From positions 315,001 through 345,000 of the forward strand of contig CAJNDS010002351.1 in assembly GCA_905221605.1 (NCBI GenBank): a DNA stretch of 30,000 nucleotides. Direction: 5' to 3'. The DNA is from Symbiodinium natans. Its lineage: Eukaryota > Sar > Dinophyceae > Suessiales > Symbiodiniaceae. The notes under the pieces were generated by a model. That model saw nothing but the letters and a program-made list of their open reading frames with translations. It was not told where the DNA came from and did no database searches. The stretch's first letter is position 1, and each line of letters starts with the position of its first letter. Made by a program: the position numbers and the translations under genes. Positions 16,762 to 24,615 of this stretch are shown here, piece after piece.

Positions 16762-17604
16762 CTACCTTTTCCAACTGTCCCTCACTTTCCGGAACAAACC
16801 CATCCAGCACATCCATGTCTGAAGACATTTCCATCTTTTTGACACCACTCCATCGAGGTAATCTTCAGAGATCCAGGGTAAGGTCCTCTTAGAGGAAATC
16901 AAATCATCATCATTGTTCGGTCCTTCACCAGGATACCCTTTCGTACTGTCAAAGATTCTCCCAGTTGTGCGGTCTTGCATCGAAAAATCCCAATTGGAAG
17001 CAACTCGAGAATACACCGACCACAAGAACATTCTTGTGCCAGACAGTCTTGACGAACCACTGGTCGTTTCCTCTTCCGGAGAGATTTCTGGCGCTTTGCC
17101 ATCGATTCCAGTGTCACCAGTCGTTTCACTTCCAGCATCTTCTATGGGAAGAGGGGTTTCATTGATCCCTTGTCCAAGAACCGCATCTTGCTGTCCAGAG
17201 ATCTCCAGCACCATCCCTGAAGGATCCACTTCTGCATCATCATCATCATCGTCCATTCTTTTCCAAAGATCCTCCAACTCATCAGCACACGTCGCCGCTT
17301 GAAGGAATTCCATCAATTGATCCCTTCCGCGCTGCCAGATACATTCTGAGTTCACCACCGTCCCTTGGCCTCCTAGAGTAAGGAACGGGAAAACCAATCT
17401 TGCTACCCTAGCCATACGTCCAACGTGAACTTCCATGCCTGGAATACGGCTCCAATCGTAGGCTATTGCCTCCATGGCAGTTCCAAACTTTTCAGTATTT
17501 CTGAATTCCCTTTCCAGGCCAGGAGATAGCAATACACCCATCACCGAAAGAGGATAATTTCCCACTGCTGGCAAACACGGAGCATTATGGAACGGATGAT
17601 GCAA
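16762..17604 (-). CDS. element ORF, unrecognised, acidic
   Basis: A 280-codon frame with an ordered N-terminal part (GVLLSPGLEREFRNTEKFGT, IPGMEVHVGRMARVARLVFP), a DDDDDD run and a low-complexity Glu/Ser/Thr part. It starts with TTG one base after the previous stop, so it is probably a +1 continuation of the same polyprotein. Confidence 0.5.
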   Translation of the reverse strand: MHHPFHNAPCLPAVGNYPLSVMGVLLSPGLEREFRNTEKFGTAMEAIAYDWSRIPGMEVHVGRMARVARLVFPFLTLGGQGTVVNSECIWQRGRDQLMEFLQAATCADELEDLWKRMDDDDDDAEVDPSGMVLEISGQQDAVLGQGINETPLPIEDAGSETTGDTGIDGKAPEISPEEETTSGSSRLSGTRMFLWSVYSRVASNWDFSMQDRTTGRIFDSTKGYPGEGPNNDDDLISSKRTLPWISEDYLDGVVSKRWKCLQTWMCWMGLFRKVRDSWKR

Positions 17605-17605
17605 A

Positions 17606-17968
17606 TCACCATAATGTCTTCATCTCTCCTTTGAGTAAGGAGTCTCCCAGTCTCTCTAACTGGGCATTCAGTTCATCCACCTGAATCATTTCAGCGCATA
17701 TCTTCCGCGCTGAAGCCGCTATTGCGGTCCATATGGCACGATCGGCCAAACCACGACGCGTAACCCACTCAGTCGTTGGCGATTGGATCAATATTTGTGG
17801 ATCATACGCCGGAAATATTGCTGTACCATCATCCATTGAATGACCAGCATCGTCCACCAGTGCCAGGTTCAAATCCTGTTCGTTTGCACCGTCTGAAGAC
17901 ATGCTAATAACCAAATTTCGATCCATTTTATTGGACCCTTTTGGACAGTCCTTTTGCTCCACAGGCAA
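17606..17968 (-). CDS. element ORF, unrecognised
   Basis: A 120-codon frame including LADRAIWTAIAASARKICAE, which is helix-rich. It is in the same frame as the ORF ending at 18020, with a single TAA between them. The text between is open and protein-like (LAKGLLKRIYWKVAAGRLP), so the TAA looks like a point nonsense change. Confidence 0.45.
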   Translation of the reverse strand: MPVEQKDCPKGSNKMDRNLVISMSSDGANEQDLNLALVDDAGHSMDDGTAIFPAYDPQILIQSPTTEWVTRRGLADRAIWTAIAASARKICAEMIQVDELNAQLERLGDSLLKGEMKTLW

Positions 17969-18019
17969 CCTGCCGGCAGCAACCTTCCAATAAATCCGCT
18001 TCAGAAGACCTTTGGCAAG

Positions 18020-18361
18020 TTATTGTTCATGGCTCTTCTGCGCCTTAAGGACAGCCAATTTTTTCTTACCATCACCACGGAGTTCATTGCTCCCACCTTC
18101 GCCTTCCTGTTGCTCAGTCTCATCGCCAGTAATTTGTACTGCTCCTTCTAGCGCCGTCTCCTGTCCAGCCACATCTTGCCCAGGTAGAACTTGAGCGCTT
18201 TCAGATATATTCACCTGTCCAGCAACACCTTGCCCAGGTAAAACCTCATCCGTGGAGCCCACCGCCAGCGAACCATCAATAACAGAGCCATCCCTTGCCC
18301 TTTTTTGAGACTGTGTAGCTCGAAGAGAAGGTTGTGATAGCGAAAAGGCTTGAGAAGTCAC
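18020..18361 (-). CDS. element ORF with VLPGQxVAGQ repeat
   Basis: A 113-codon frame starting with GTG that overlaps the end of the previous ORF by 4 nt. It contains two copies of VLPGQ(G/D)VAGQ. Low complexity, no domain. Confidence 0.4.
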   Translation of the reverse strand: MTSQAFSLSQPSLRATQSQKRARDGSVIDGSLAVGSTDEVLPGQGVAGQVNISESAQVLPGQDVAGQETALEGAVQITGDETEQQEGEGGSNELRGDGKKKLAVLKAQKSHEQ

Positions 18362-19089
18362 TTCTTGGCGGGTCTCCCCCCGCGACGCTTTGTCGCGCCC
18401 TTCGCCAAGGTGAATCGATTTTTTCTGCTCTTCATTGGAGCTCGGAGAACCAGTAAGTGGCGTGCCTCAGTTCTCTGTGAATCCCTTTCACGCAAAAAGG
18501 TTTCCCACAGGTGTCGCGCGTTGTTGGTTTCTTCCTCGCCTGAATCACCTGAAGACTCGGCGTAGGAGACTAAAGCTCCCGCCTGATCATCATCATCCAC
18601 CACATCCGCCCATGCTTTGCTAAATCGATGCGACAAACCACCACGAGGTTTCAATGGCTTTGGCTTTTCCACCACCTCTGCTGGCCGCACGCGCCGATTT
18701 GAATGAGAACGTGGCACAAGTCGCACCTGTTTTCGATCCAGCAATGGCAAGGGCCTTCCCCTTTTGACAGGGTTTGATCTTGAACTGTAACCCTTTTTCG
18801 GCGGGTTCACCGGCGGCATTCCAACCCCCACCAACTGCAACCTCTGCACGCACAGCGGAGACCTCTGCGCAAGCGCCCAAGCGTCACGGTACTTGCCTTT
18901 GTCGAAAATCTCTCGATAGGACCCTCGCGGCATCTCTTTTGTACCAGGACCTTCAGCTTCACGCACCTGAGAGATGGTTCTCACCACATCCCTTCCAGCT
19001 TCACGGCTTCCAAGAAGATCGCTCCATGCGTACTGATGCATTGGTAGAAACAGCCACGTCCGGCGACATTGGCCGGTAACAGACGCCAC
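18358..19089 (-). CDS. element ORF, basic, unrecognised
   Basis: A 243-codon frame rich in Arg/Lys/Pro (KRGRPLPLLDRKQVRLVPRS) ending in GATKRRGGRPAKK, an AT-hook-like basic tail. The segment REIFDKGKYRDAWALAQRSP is helix-like. It probably continues the SAM-like frame upstream by a +1 shift. Confidence 0.45.
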   Translation of the reverse strand: MASVTGQCRRTWLFLPMHQYAWSDLLGSREAGRDVVRTISQVREAEGPGTKEMPRGSYREIFDKGKYRDAWALAQRSPLCVQRLQLVGVGMPPVNPPKKGYSSRSNPVKRGRPLPLLDRKQVRLVPRSHSNRRVRPAEVVEKPKPLKPRGGLSHRFSKAWADVVDDDDQAGALVSYAESSGDSGEEETNNARHLWETFLRERDSQRTEARHLLVLRAPMKSRKNRFTLAKGATKRRGGRPAKK

Positions 19090-19375
19090 CCACCAGTTCC
19101 AGAATTTTGCAGGCAGTCACCTTGTTAACCCCTTTTTCAACCAAATCTTCCACGAAGATATACTCCTGGAGCTCCTTGACCTTGGTCACACCAAGCTTGA
19201 TCATCACTTCACTTACGTGAGGAGTATACACCCACAAGTGTTGATTGCGAGCCATCCAATGTTCTATTGTCTGGATTCTGAAGACGTACAGTGGTGGACT
19301 CTGCCACCGAATCCTTTTGTACATCTCCTTCTGCTCCATCCAGTGTATCAACCTCACCTGCTTTCTTTGACACAT
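19001..19375 (-). CDS. element ORF with SAM-like segment
   Basis: Residues about 51-92 read HVSEVMIKLGVTKVKELQEY and continue EDLVEKGVNKVTACKILELV. The pattern of a Leu-Gly-V start, an EDL helix and a G-V-x-K-V-x-A-x-K-IL end resembles the second half of a SAM domain, as in proteins that oligomerise or bind RNA. The assignment is tentative. It overlaps the upstream ORF by 167 nt in another frame. Confidence 0.45.
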   Translation of the reverse strand: MCQRKQVRLIHWMEQKEMYKRIRWQSPPLYVFRIQTIEHWMARNQHLWVYTPHVSEVMIKLGVTKVKELQEYIFVEDLVEKGVNKVTACKILELVGGVCYRPMSPDVAVSTNASVRMERSSWKP

Positions 19376-21257
19376 TGGTCATTTGCAACGCCTGTGGTGC
19401 CGAGGATGATGAAGATTCCGCTCCCCCAATTGCAGGTGGTTGGAAAGTACTTCTATCTGGAATCTCCAGTCCTCTTTCTCTTTGAAACCGAACCTGGTTC
19501 GCTACGTTCGCCAAATATTTCAGTTGAGTCAGTCGCTCTTCTGACATTTCGTCGTGGGAAAGTCTGCAACCAAATCGCACGCGACATCTCCCTTTGAGAT
19601 AATAGTCGAAGCAGCAATGGTGGAACCCTGCGTCCCTTATGGACTTCCGAGAAGCATTGTCCCAAGATTTGCCGGGTTCCCAAGTCCCTTCCAAAACCGC
19701 TTTGTCGTCGTGAATATATCTGCAGGAATTTCCGTATCTGCAACCCCCTTGGTTGTAATACAGACACATCTGCTTTTTTGACTCGACTGACACAGGCTCA
19801 CCTTTTGACACCCCTTTGCCGTAGTTGTACTGGGCCCGGAAGGCTGAATCCTCCCGTTCCTGCTGTGCCTCGTCCACTGTACCTTCATCAATCGGAGGGC
19901 TACCAATGTCCCCATCCTCGTCACCAACTTTTTGGCTGTTCTCGGCCTCAGTTGGACCTCTTTCTGGCCACCCATCACCAGGACGACGATGCTCATAGGG
20001 ACACCTCCCTTGATTGAAGAATTTGCACAGCTTGGTGTACCCTGGCGACACAGTTCTTGGCATCATGTAAACCTTTCTACACTGATCCAGGTCCATGTAG
20101 GCTTCCATTGGTTTGTTCTCCTTCACACTCATAGATTCAACCGCACCATCAAGCTCTTGCAAAAACCGCTTGGTATCCAACCAGAGCACGTTCCAAAGTT
20201 CATCTCCGCCTTGGTTTAGCAACATTGCCACCGCTTCACCTGCGACCGGTTCACTATATCTCCTTTTTTTACGTGCCAGGTCGTAGAGCGCATTGTGGTA
20301 CTGCTTCCGGGGAAATGTTGTTATTTTTCCCAAACCTGCATTTTCTGTACCATCGGGCGTCCAACCATCACTGCACAGGATATTGTATGCATGCCGAGCT
20401 TCATTGTCCATTAATGCAGGATCTGCCACAAACTCCCTAACCTCGTCCATTCGACGACTCAGCAACATCCCAGTGATTTTGCCCAAATAAGCCTTTTCAG
20501 CTTTTGCATCCTCCACGAGTGCTCTATAGATTTTCTCTCCACAGAGTTGTTTTTGAAAGGATTCCTCTTGTACTTCCGAGGATAACCCCTGATCAGCAAA
20601 CCACTCATCGGATTGCCATTCTTCCAATTTCCAGTCCCATTGACCGTTGGAATCTTGGTACCATTGACCAGCATACCATGAATCTTTCCACCACATACCC
20701 CAACCGCTGTCTTTCCATTTGCGCAGCGTTGAGGAAGAGTCCTCCTCGTCCTCTTCCAAAACCAGGTAGGTGTCTAAGATCACAGTGCCATCTTCTTCTA
20801 CCCTTTTCACTTCTGCATTGACATAATCACCAATTTTAAAAAGAGGTGTGTCTTTCCCTTCTGCAGGAATCAGTACAGTCATCTCACCATGATCCAAATA
20901 AGCTCCACAAGCGTTGATGTAGTGAACCAGACCATTGACTTTATCTCCCGCAACATAGAAATGCTTCCCAGGTGTAGTCAAGGCTTCCTCATTGGGCACT
21001 TCCTTTGTTTGTTCTTCAGAAACCACCCCCTTTTCATCGGCTCCTGGAACATCCCTTGCTTCCACCCTTGGGCCAAGCTGCTTGTCCTGCTCCTGCACGA
21101 GTCCCGCAAGATCACCCACCTTGCGCTCCAGGGATTCAGGACCATCTTCTTTTTTAGCCAACGGCTCTGCCTCATCTGGTTGCAGTCTGCACGGTGTCGA
21201 CTTCCGGCAAGCTTCCAGACGGCAATACCTCCTCTTTTTTGAAAGTGGACCCACCAT
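19209..21257 (-). CDS. element ORF: S1-like, MLLE/PABC-like and CCCH fingers
   Basis: A 682-codon frame. Residues about 106-165 (DKVNGLVHYINACGAYLDHG ... FKIGDYVNAEVKRV) have the strand pattern of an S1 RNA-binding domain. 181-220 is Trp-rich low complexity. 234-295 carries GEKIYRALVED and KITGMLL, followed by a helical part. KITGMLL is the signature of the MLLE (PABC) domain of poly(A)-binding proteins, which binds PAM2 peptides. CCCH fingers lie at 499-516 (C-x7-C-x5-C-x3-H) and 549-568 (C-x8-C-x5-C-x3-H). A third at 411-423 has lost its middle Cys (CKFFNQGRC then PYEH). This points to an mRNP-binding protein. It is not a known copia Gag or Pol. Confidence 0.7.
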   Translation of the reverse strand: MVGPLSKKRRYCRLEACRKSTPCRLQPDEAEPLAKKEDGPESLERKVGDLAGLVQEQDKQLGPRVEARDVPGADEKGVVSEEQTKEVPNEEALTTPGKHFYVAGDKVNGLVHYINACGAYLDHGEMTVLIPAEGKDTPLFKIGDYVNAEVKRVEEDGTVILDTYLVLEEDEEDSSSTLRKWKDSGWGMWWKDSWYAGQWYQDSNGQWDWKLEEWQSDEWFADQGLSSEVQEESFQKQLCGEKIYRALVEDAKAEKAYLGKITGMLLSRRMDEVREFVADPALMDNEARHAYNILCSDGWTPDGTENAGLGKITTFPRKQYHNALYDLARKKRRYSEPVAGEAVAMLLNQGGDELWNVLWLDTKRFLQELDGAVESMSVKENKPMEAYMDLDQCRKVYMMPRTVSPGYTKLCKFFNQGRCPYEHRRPGDGWPERGPTEAENSQKVGDEDGDIGSPPIDEGTVDEAQQEREDSAFRAQYNYGKGVSKGEPVSVESKKQMCLYYNQGGCRYGNSCRYIHDDKAVLEGTWEPGKSWDNASRKSIRDAGFHHCCFDYYLKGRCRVRFGCRLSHDEMSEERLTQLKYLANVANQVRFQRERGLEIPDRSTFQPPAIGGAESSSSSAPQALQMTNVSKKAGEVDTLDGAEGDVQKDSVAESTTVRLQNPDNRTLDGSQSTLVGVYSSRK

Positions 21258-22599
21258 TGGAGTCCTTTGTCAAATCATCTGCAGCAGGCAATTTTTCTTC
21301 CACCACAGGGTTCTTTGATTGGTCATCCACGGCAGGCGCATTCTCTTCCACCGCAGGATCCTTTGGCTCCATGGTTACCAACGGAGAATCATCACCGCCG
21401 TCAGCCACAGCTGCCACATTGGCTCCGGTGCGGCTCAAAAGACCTTGCTCCACGCCACCAACTTCAGAATGCACAAGCGCGTCCGCCGATGCACCTCCAT
21501 CGTCGGCTACTACAGTGACCTGCGCCCCATTGTTGCAGTCAACTGCGGAGCATGTACCATCTCGTGCCTCGCCCCGTGCTTTCTCTGCACTCCAGGTTTC
21601 ATCCGGCACATTTGCCCGCACCTCATTGGCGCTCCAGGCCTCAACCTTCTTTTCCGGCAAATCAACCGCATCTCCAGCTATTCCAGAAGCCTCATTTTTC
21701 CCTTGAATGGCGGAATCCATGGCACCAGACGGAGAAACCTCCTCAGTCGTAATACACAACCTTTTTCCTCCATCATCCTCATCTTCAGGACCAACCTCCT
21801 GAATGCCAGATACTTCATCCACCATTGGCTCCTCTGTAGCCGACGCAGTATTCACCTTTACATCAAGAATTTTACCCTCCGGATCCATAGATATCACCGC
21901 TGCGTCACCCTCAGAAAGTGCTTTGATTTCTTCCCGATCCAGGTGTTCTCCAGCCATGTCTATTCGGACTCCAGAAATTCCTTCCTCGTCAGGGGAACCC
22001 GAGGTTTGGGCGTCGCCGCCACCCTTTAAACCGCTATCCCCAATAGTAGAGGAAAATTCCTTTTGTACACTATTTACACCGCTATCTACACTTCCTAAGC
22101 TACCCTGTTGTGCCCTGAAAGATTCAGTAGGCGATGAGGACGAAGTTGTACCCAGTGCTGGCTCTTCTTCCACAGGGACAGTGCCCATTCCAACACCAGA
22201 TGCCTCATTGTTTCCACCCTTTTCAGTCTCTCCAGGAAACACCCACTGGGTATTCTCAGTGTTCAAGCAGTAAAAATACTCTCTTCCATCCTCATGAAAA
22301 TGGCGCTCCCACATCGTCCCATCACTGGCAATGATCGAAGTGTCAGCAGCTTGAGGCGCTTTGCCTTCATCAACAGCATATAAGTCCTCCTCCGACTCCT
22401 GCCGTATCCTCGCCGCTTCCAACTCCAGGATTTCTTCCTCATTCATCACCCCAGTAATAGGCTCAATTCCTTCTGCGTCCCCAGTAAAGAGGATACTGCC
22501 TCTTGTTGCAGCAACAGGCGCAGTTTCTTCCGCTTCTCCTGTCAGCAGATCACCACTTTCAGTCGCGACGCTCACTTTGTTGCGAGCTCGCTTGAACAC
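21172..22599 (-). CDS. element ORF with WW domain
   Basis: A 475-codon frame starting with a GTG. Residues 97-122 (W97, GREYFYCLN, TQW119, P122) fit a WW domain with 21 residues between the two Trp. WW domains bind proline-rich ligands and are common in splicing and transcription factors. The rest is acidic, Ala/Glu/Asp/Gly-rich low complexity. The frame is open upstream of the GTG (reads IRGKLLYPVFKRARNKV), so the GTG is not a real start and the frame continues from the first ORF by a shift. Confidence 0.65.
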   Translation of the reverse strand: MFKRARNKVSVATESGDLLTGEAEETAPVAATRGSILFTGDAEGIEPITGVMNEEEILELEAARIRQESEEDLYAVDEGKAPQAADTSIIASDGTMWERHFHEDGREYFYCLNTENTQWVFPGETEKGGNNEASGVGMGTVPVEEEPALGTTSSSSPTESFRAQQGSLGSVDSGVNSVQKEFSSTIGDSGLKGGGDAQTSGSPDEEGISGVRIDMAGEHLDREEIKALSEGDAAVISMDPEGKILDVKVNTASATEEPMVDEVSGIQEVGPEDEDDGGKRLCITTEEVSPSGAMDSAIQGKNEASGIAGDAVDLPEKKVEAWSANEVRANVPDETWSAEKARGEARDGTCSAVDCNNGAQVTVVADDGGASADALVHSEVGGVEQGLLSRTGANVAAVADGGDDSPLVTMEPKDPAVEENAPAVDDQSKNPVVEEKLPAADDLTKDSNGGSTFKKEEVLPSGSLPEVDTVQTATR

Positions 22600-22886
22600 A
22601 GGATAGAGGAGCTTGCCCCTGATGCTCCCGTTGACCCAGCAGGTTCCATGGCTCGAAGATCAAGTCCATGTTTGCGCAGAAGACGCAGCAAAACCACTTC
22701 CATCTCGCCTTCCACCTTTTCTACCACCGACTTCTCTTCGCCACGCATACCACCAGCATCAACCAGAGCTTCCGCATTGGGAATCATTTTTTGACCAGTC
22801 GCAGACCTCTTGTCACCCTTTCCACCTTGATCGCCCACATTGGGGTTCGATGACGTAGATCCGGTCTGCAGCCAGTTGGAAGCCAT
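22572..22886 (-). CDS. first ORF of the LTR element
   Basis: A 104-codon frame starting at an ATG (22884-22886), 62 nt after the primer-binding site. It is the first ATG-initiated ORF inside the element and the likely start of the polyprotein. It reads ASNWLQTGSTSSNPNVGDQG and later VEGEMEVVLLRLLRKHGLDL. No domain. It ends in overlap with the WW-domain frame. Confidence 0.55.
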   Translation of the reverse strand: MASNWLQTGSTSSNPNVGDQGGKGDKRSATGQKMIPNAEALVDAGGMRGEEKSVVEKVEGEMEVVLLRLLRKHGLDLRAMEPAGSTGASGASSSILCSSELATK

Positions 22887-22947
22887 TGCTTCGAAGGCTT
22901 AGGATTACCACCCTTAAGCCCAAACACGAACCGCAGGGAACCTAATT

Positions 22948-22960
22948 TGGGCTCATAACC
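22948..22960 (-). other. primer-binding site, half-tRNA Met type
   Basis: On + the sequence is TGGGCTCATAACC, directly abutting the 5' LTR. This equals the anticodon stem and loop (CAT anticodon) of tRNA-Met. On the minus strand, GGTTATGAGCCCA is the primer site. Copia of Drosophila and related elements prime from a tRNA-iMet cut in the anticodon loop. Confidence 0.8.
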
Positions 22961-23267
22961 TACGGGGGGCAACCAAAGGGGAACAAAGAACAAAACAGTC
23001 AACCCCAAAGACCGCCCAGAACTTATATTCCCCAGATCGACCAGCACAACAAACCCAGAACACGGACCAGGAGAACCAGGGAAGGGAGTAAAGGAGGTCT
23101 ATGCCTAAGCACCTGGGAACCAACCCCAACCCCAACCACTCGGGCTCTACCTCTTTTTTGCTTGTGGCCTCAGTACTTCTGGCCATCCTTGAGCCAGATA
23201 TTGTCAGGTACATTGACCCTTTTCATTAAACCCCAACCCAATTCCTGAATCCAAACTGCAGCTCCGC
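22961..23267 (-). repeat. 5' LTR (right copy)
   Basis: 307 bp, nearly identical to 14465-14769. The minus strand carries a TATA-like AATATAAG and a 9-nt TGGCTCAAG (+ strand 23188-23196) that equals the 3' end of the dinoflagellate spliced leader. The right end abuts (CCCCCAAA)n. Confidence 0.9.
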
Positions 23268-23460
23268 CCCCAAACCCCCAAACCCCCAAACCCCCAAACC
23301 CCCAAACCCCCAAACCCCCAAACCCCCAAACCCCCAAACCCCCAAACCCCCAAACCCCCAAACCCCCAAACCCCCAAACCCCCAAACCCCCAAACCCCCA
23401 AGCCCCCAAGCCCCCAAGCCCCAAGCCCCAAGCCCTAAACCTGAACCCTAACCCTAAACC
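23268..23460. repeat. (CCCCCAAA)n array, right flank of the LTR element
   Basis: About 16 units of the same 8-bp repeat found left of the element, then CCCCCAAG and CCCCAAG variants, ending in CCCTAAA. The element therefore landed inside one continuous array. Confidence 0.9.
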
Positions 23461-23475
23461 CTAAACCCGCGCCAG

Positions 23476-24170
23476 GAGCTGGAGTCCTCTTTGCCCAGCT
23501 CTGGGTCTTCCAAGCCGCCGGCGCCTCTCAGCGACGGCCTGGAAGCTGCTGCGAAAGCGCCGGAGGTGGGTGCAGCTTGGGTTTTGCTAAGGGTTTAGGG
23601 TTTAGGGTTTAGGGTTTAGGGTTTAGGGTTTAGGGTTTAGGGTGGGTTTGGGGTTTAGGGTTTCGGGTTTAGGGTTTAGGGTTTAAGGTTATGGCGGTTC
23701 AGGGGAGTGTCGTTCGGCTGTTAGTGGTTATTTGCGGGTTTTAAATTTTAGGGTATAGGGTATAGGGTTTACATGGTCCTGTTGTGGGCCGAGTGCAAGC
23801 ATGCAGGAGGGCAGGATCGCAGCGTAGATGGTGCCCGGGAATCACGGCAACTGGAGCCCAAAGCCAAAACCCTCGAAACCCCAACCCCCCACAAAAATCC
23901 CCGAAGCCTACAGCCCCTTCCAAAACCTGAAACCCCAAATTCCCTAAACCCTAAACCCTAAACCCTAAACCCTAAACCCTAAACCCTAAACCCTAAACCC
24001 TAAACCCTAAACCCCAAACCCTAAACCCTAAACCCTAAACCCTAAACCCCTTCGGCGCGGTGTCCGGGCAGGACCGCCTGCTGGACATGCTCAAGGGGCT
24101 GGCTGCGGCGGAGGGGCTAGAAGTGAAGGTTGTGAAGGTCGACGCTGCCAGCAGTGCCATGCCTTTGTAG
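23476..24170 (+). CDS. two 3' exons of an unrecognised gene
   Basis: Exon 23476-23565 reads ELESSLPSSGSSKPPAPLSD then GLEAAAKAPE and ends at GAG|GTGGGT. Exon 24072-24170 follows GGGCAG, reads DRLLDMLKGLAAAEGLEVKV then VKVDAASSAMPL, and stops at TAG 24168-24170. All junctions are phase 0. The 5' continuation may be the exon at 13869-13949, across the LTR element. The last exon has an open frame upstream to FGAVSGQ, so its acceptor could lie a little earlier. No family is recognised. Confidence 0.5.
23588..24050. repeat. TTTAGGG array, unique island, CCCTAAA array
   Basis: Intronic: TTTAGGG at 23589-23685, a unique island (23690-23940) with a 62-codon ATG frame of uncertain value, then almost pure CCCTAAA at 23945-24050. 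The polarity flips inside one intron. Confidence 0.8.
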
Positions 24171-24615
24171 TCTTTTATAGGGTTTAGGGTTTAGGGTTTA
24201 GGGTTTAGGGTTTAGGGTTTAGGGTTTAGGGTTCAAGGGCTTAAGGGTTTAAGGGCTTCAGGGTTTAAGGGCTTTAAGGCTTTAAGGGTTTGAGGGCTTA
24301 AGGGTTTAAGGCTTTATGGGTGTAAGTTGGGATGTTCCCCCATTTTCGAACAGTCCTTAATAGAGATTTTTGTATCCCAATTCTCATCCCGATTAAGGAC
24401 GCTAGTATAAGGGCAAACATGGCAAGTTGTAAGGTTTCGGGCTTAGTGGCGGAGTCGTTAGGTTTTGGGAGTTGGGCACAAGTCAAAAAAAAGTCTCTCT
24501 ACCTTTCTAGAATCCCCCTCTACCCTAAAACCCCCGAGCCCTAAACCCTAAACCCTAAACCCTAAACCCTAAACCCTGAACCCTGAACCCTAAACCCTAA
24601 ACCCTGAAGCAAAAG
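24171..24615. other. intergenic: arrays around a unique island
   Basis: TTTAGGG (24178-24235), degenerate AAGGGTTT/AAGGGCTT (24236-24320), a 200-bp unique AT-richer island without a supported exon, then CCCTAAA (24540-24608). Confidence 0.6.

Larger units (their letters stand above)
14465..23267 (-). mobile_element. LTR retrotransposon, Ty1/copia-type primer site, no pol
   Basis: Two direct repeats of 305 and 307 bp bound an 8.2-kb interior. On the minus strand the order is 5' LTR (22961-23267), a primer-binding site matching the tRNA-Met anticodon arm (22948-22960), a leader of about 60 nt, a chain of overlapping ORFs from 22886 to 15120, a purine tract (14771-14778) and the 3' LTR (14465-14769). 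The half-tRNA Met primer is the hallmark of copia-like elements. No reverse transcriptase (Y/FVDD), integrase or RNase H motif appears in any frame read here, and the interior is already filled by ORFs of other content. So it is non-autonomous. The flanks on both sides are (CCCCCAAA)n, and a 5-bp CCCCA follows and precedes the element, but this duplication is not informative inside that repeat. The interior is visibly less GC-rich than the host exons. The few LTR differences suggest recent insertion. Confidence 0.85.

Noticed and set aside
14292-22858. Many + strand open frames of 60-236 codons inside the LTR element
   Set aside because: They lie opposite the minus-strand ORFs with WW, S1, MLLE and CCCH sequence and show Ser/Pro/His-rich shadow composition.
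23170-23431. Minus-strand frames of Gly-Gly-Leu-Gly-Val-Trp-Gly-Phe repeats (also 14273-14551)
   Set aside because: Translations of (CCCCCAAA)n running on into the LTR, with no independent coding signal.
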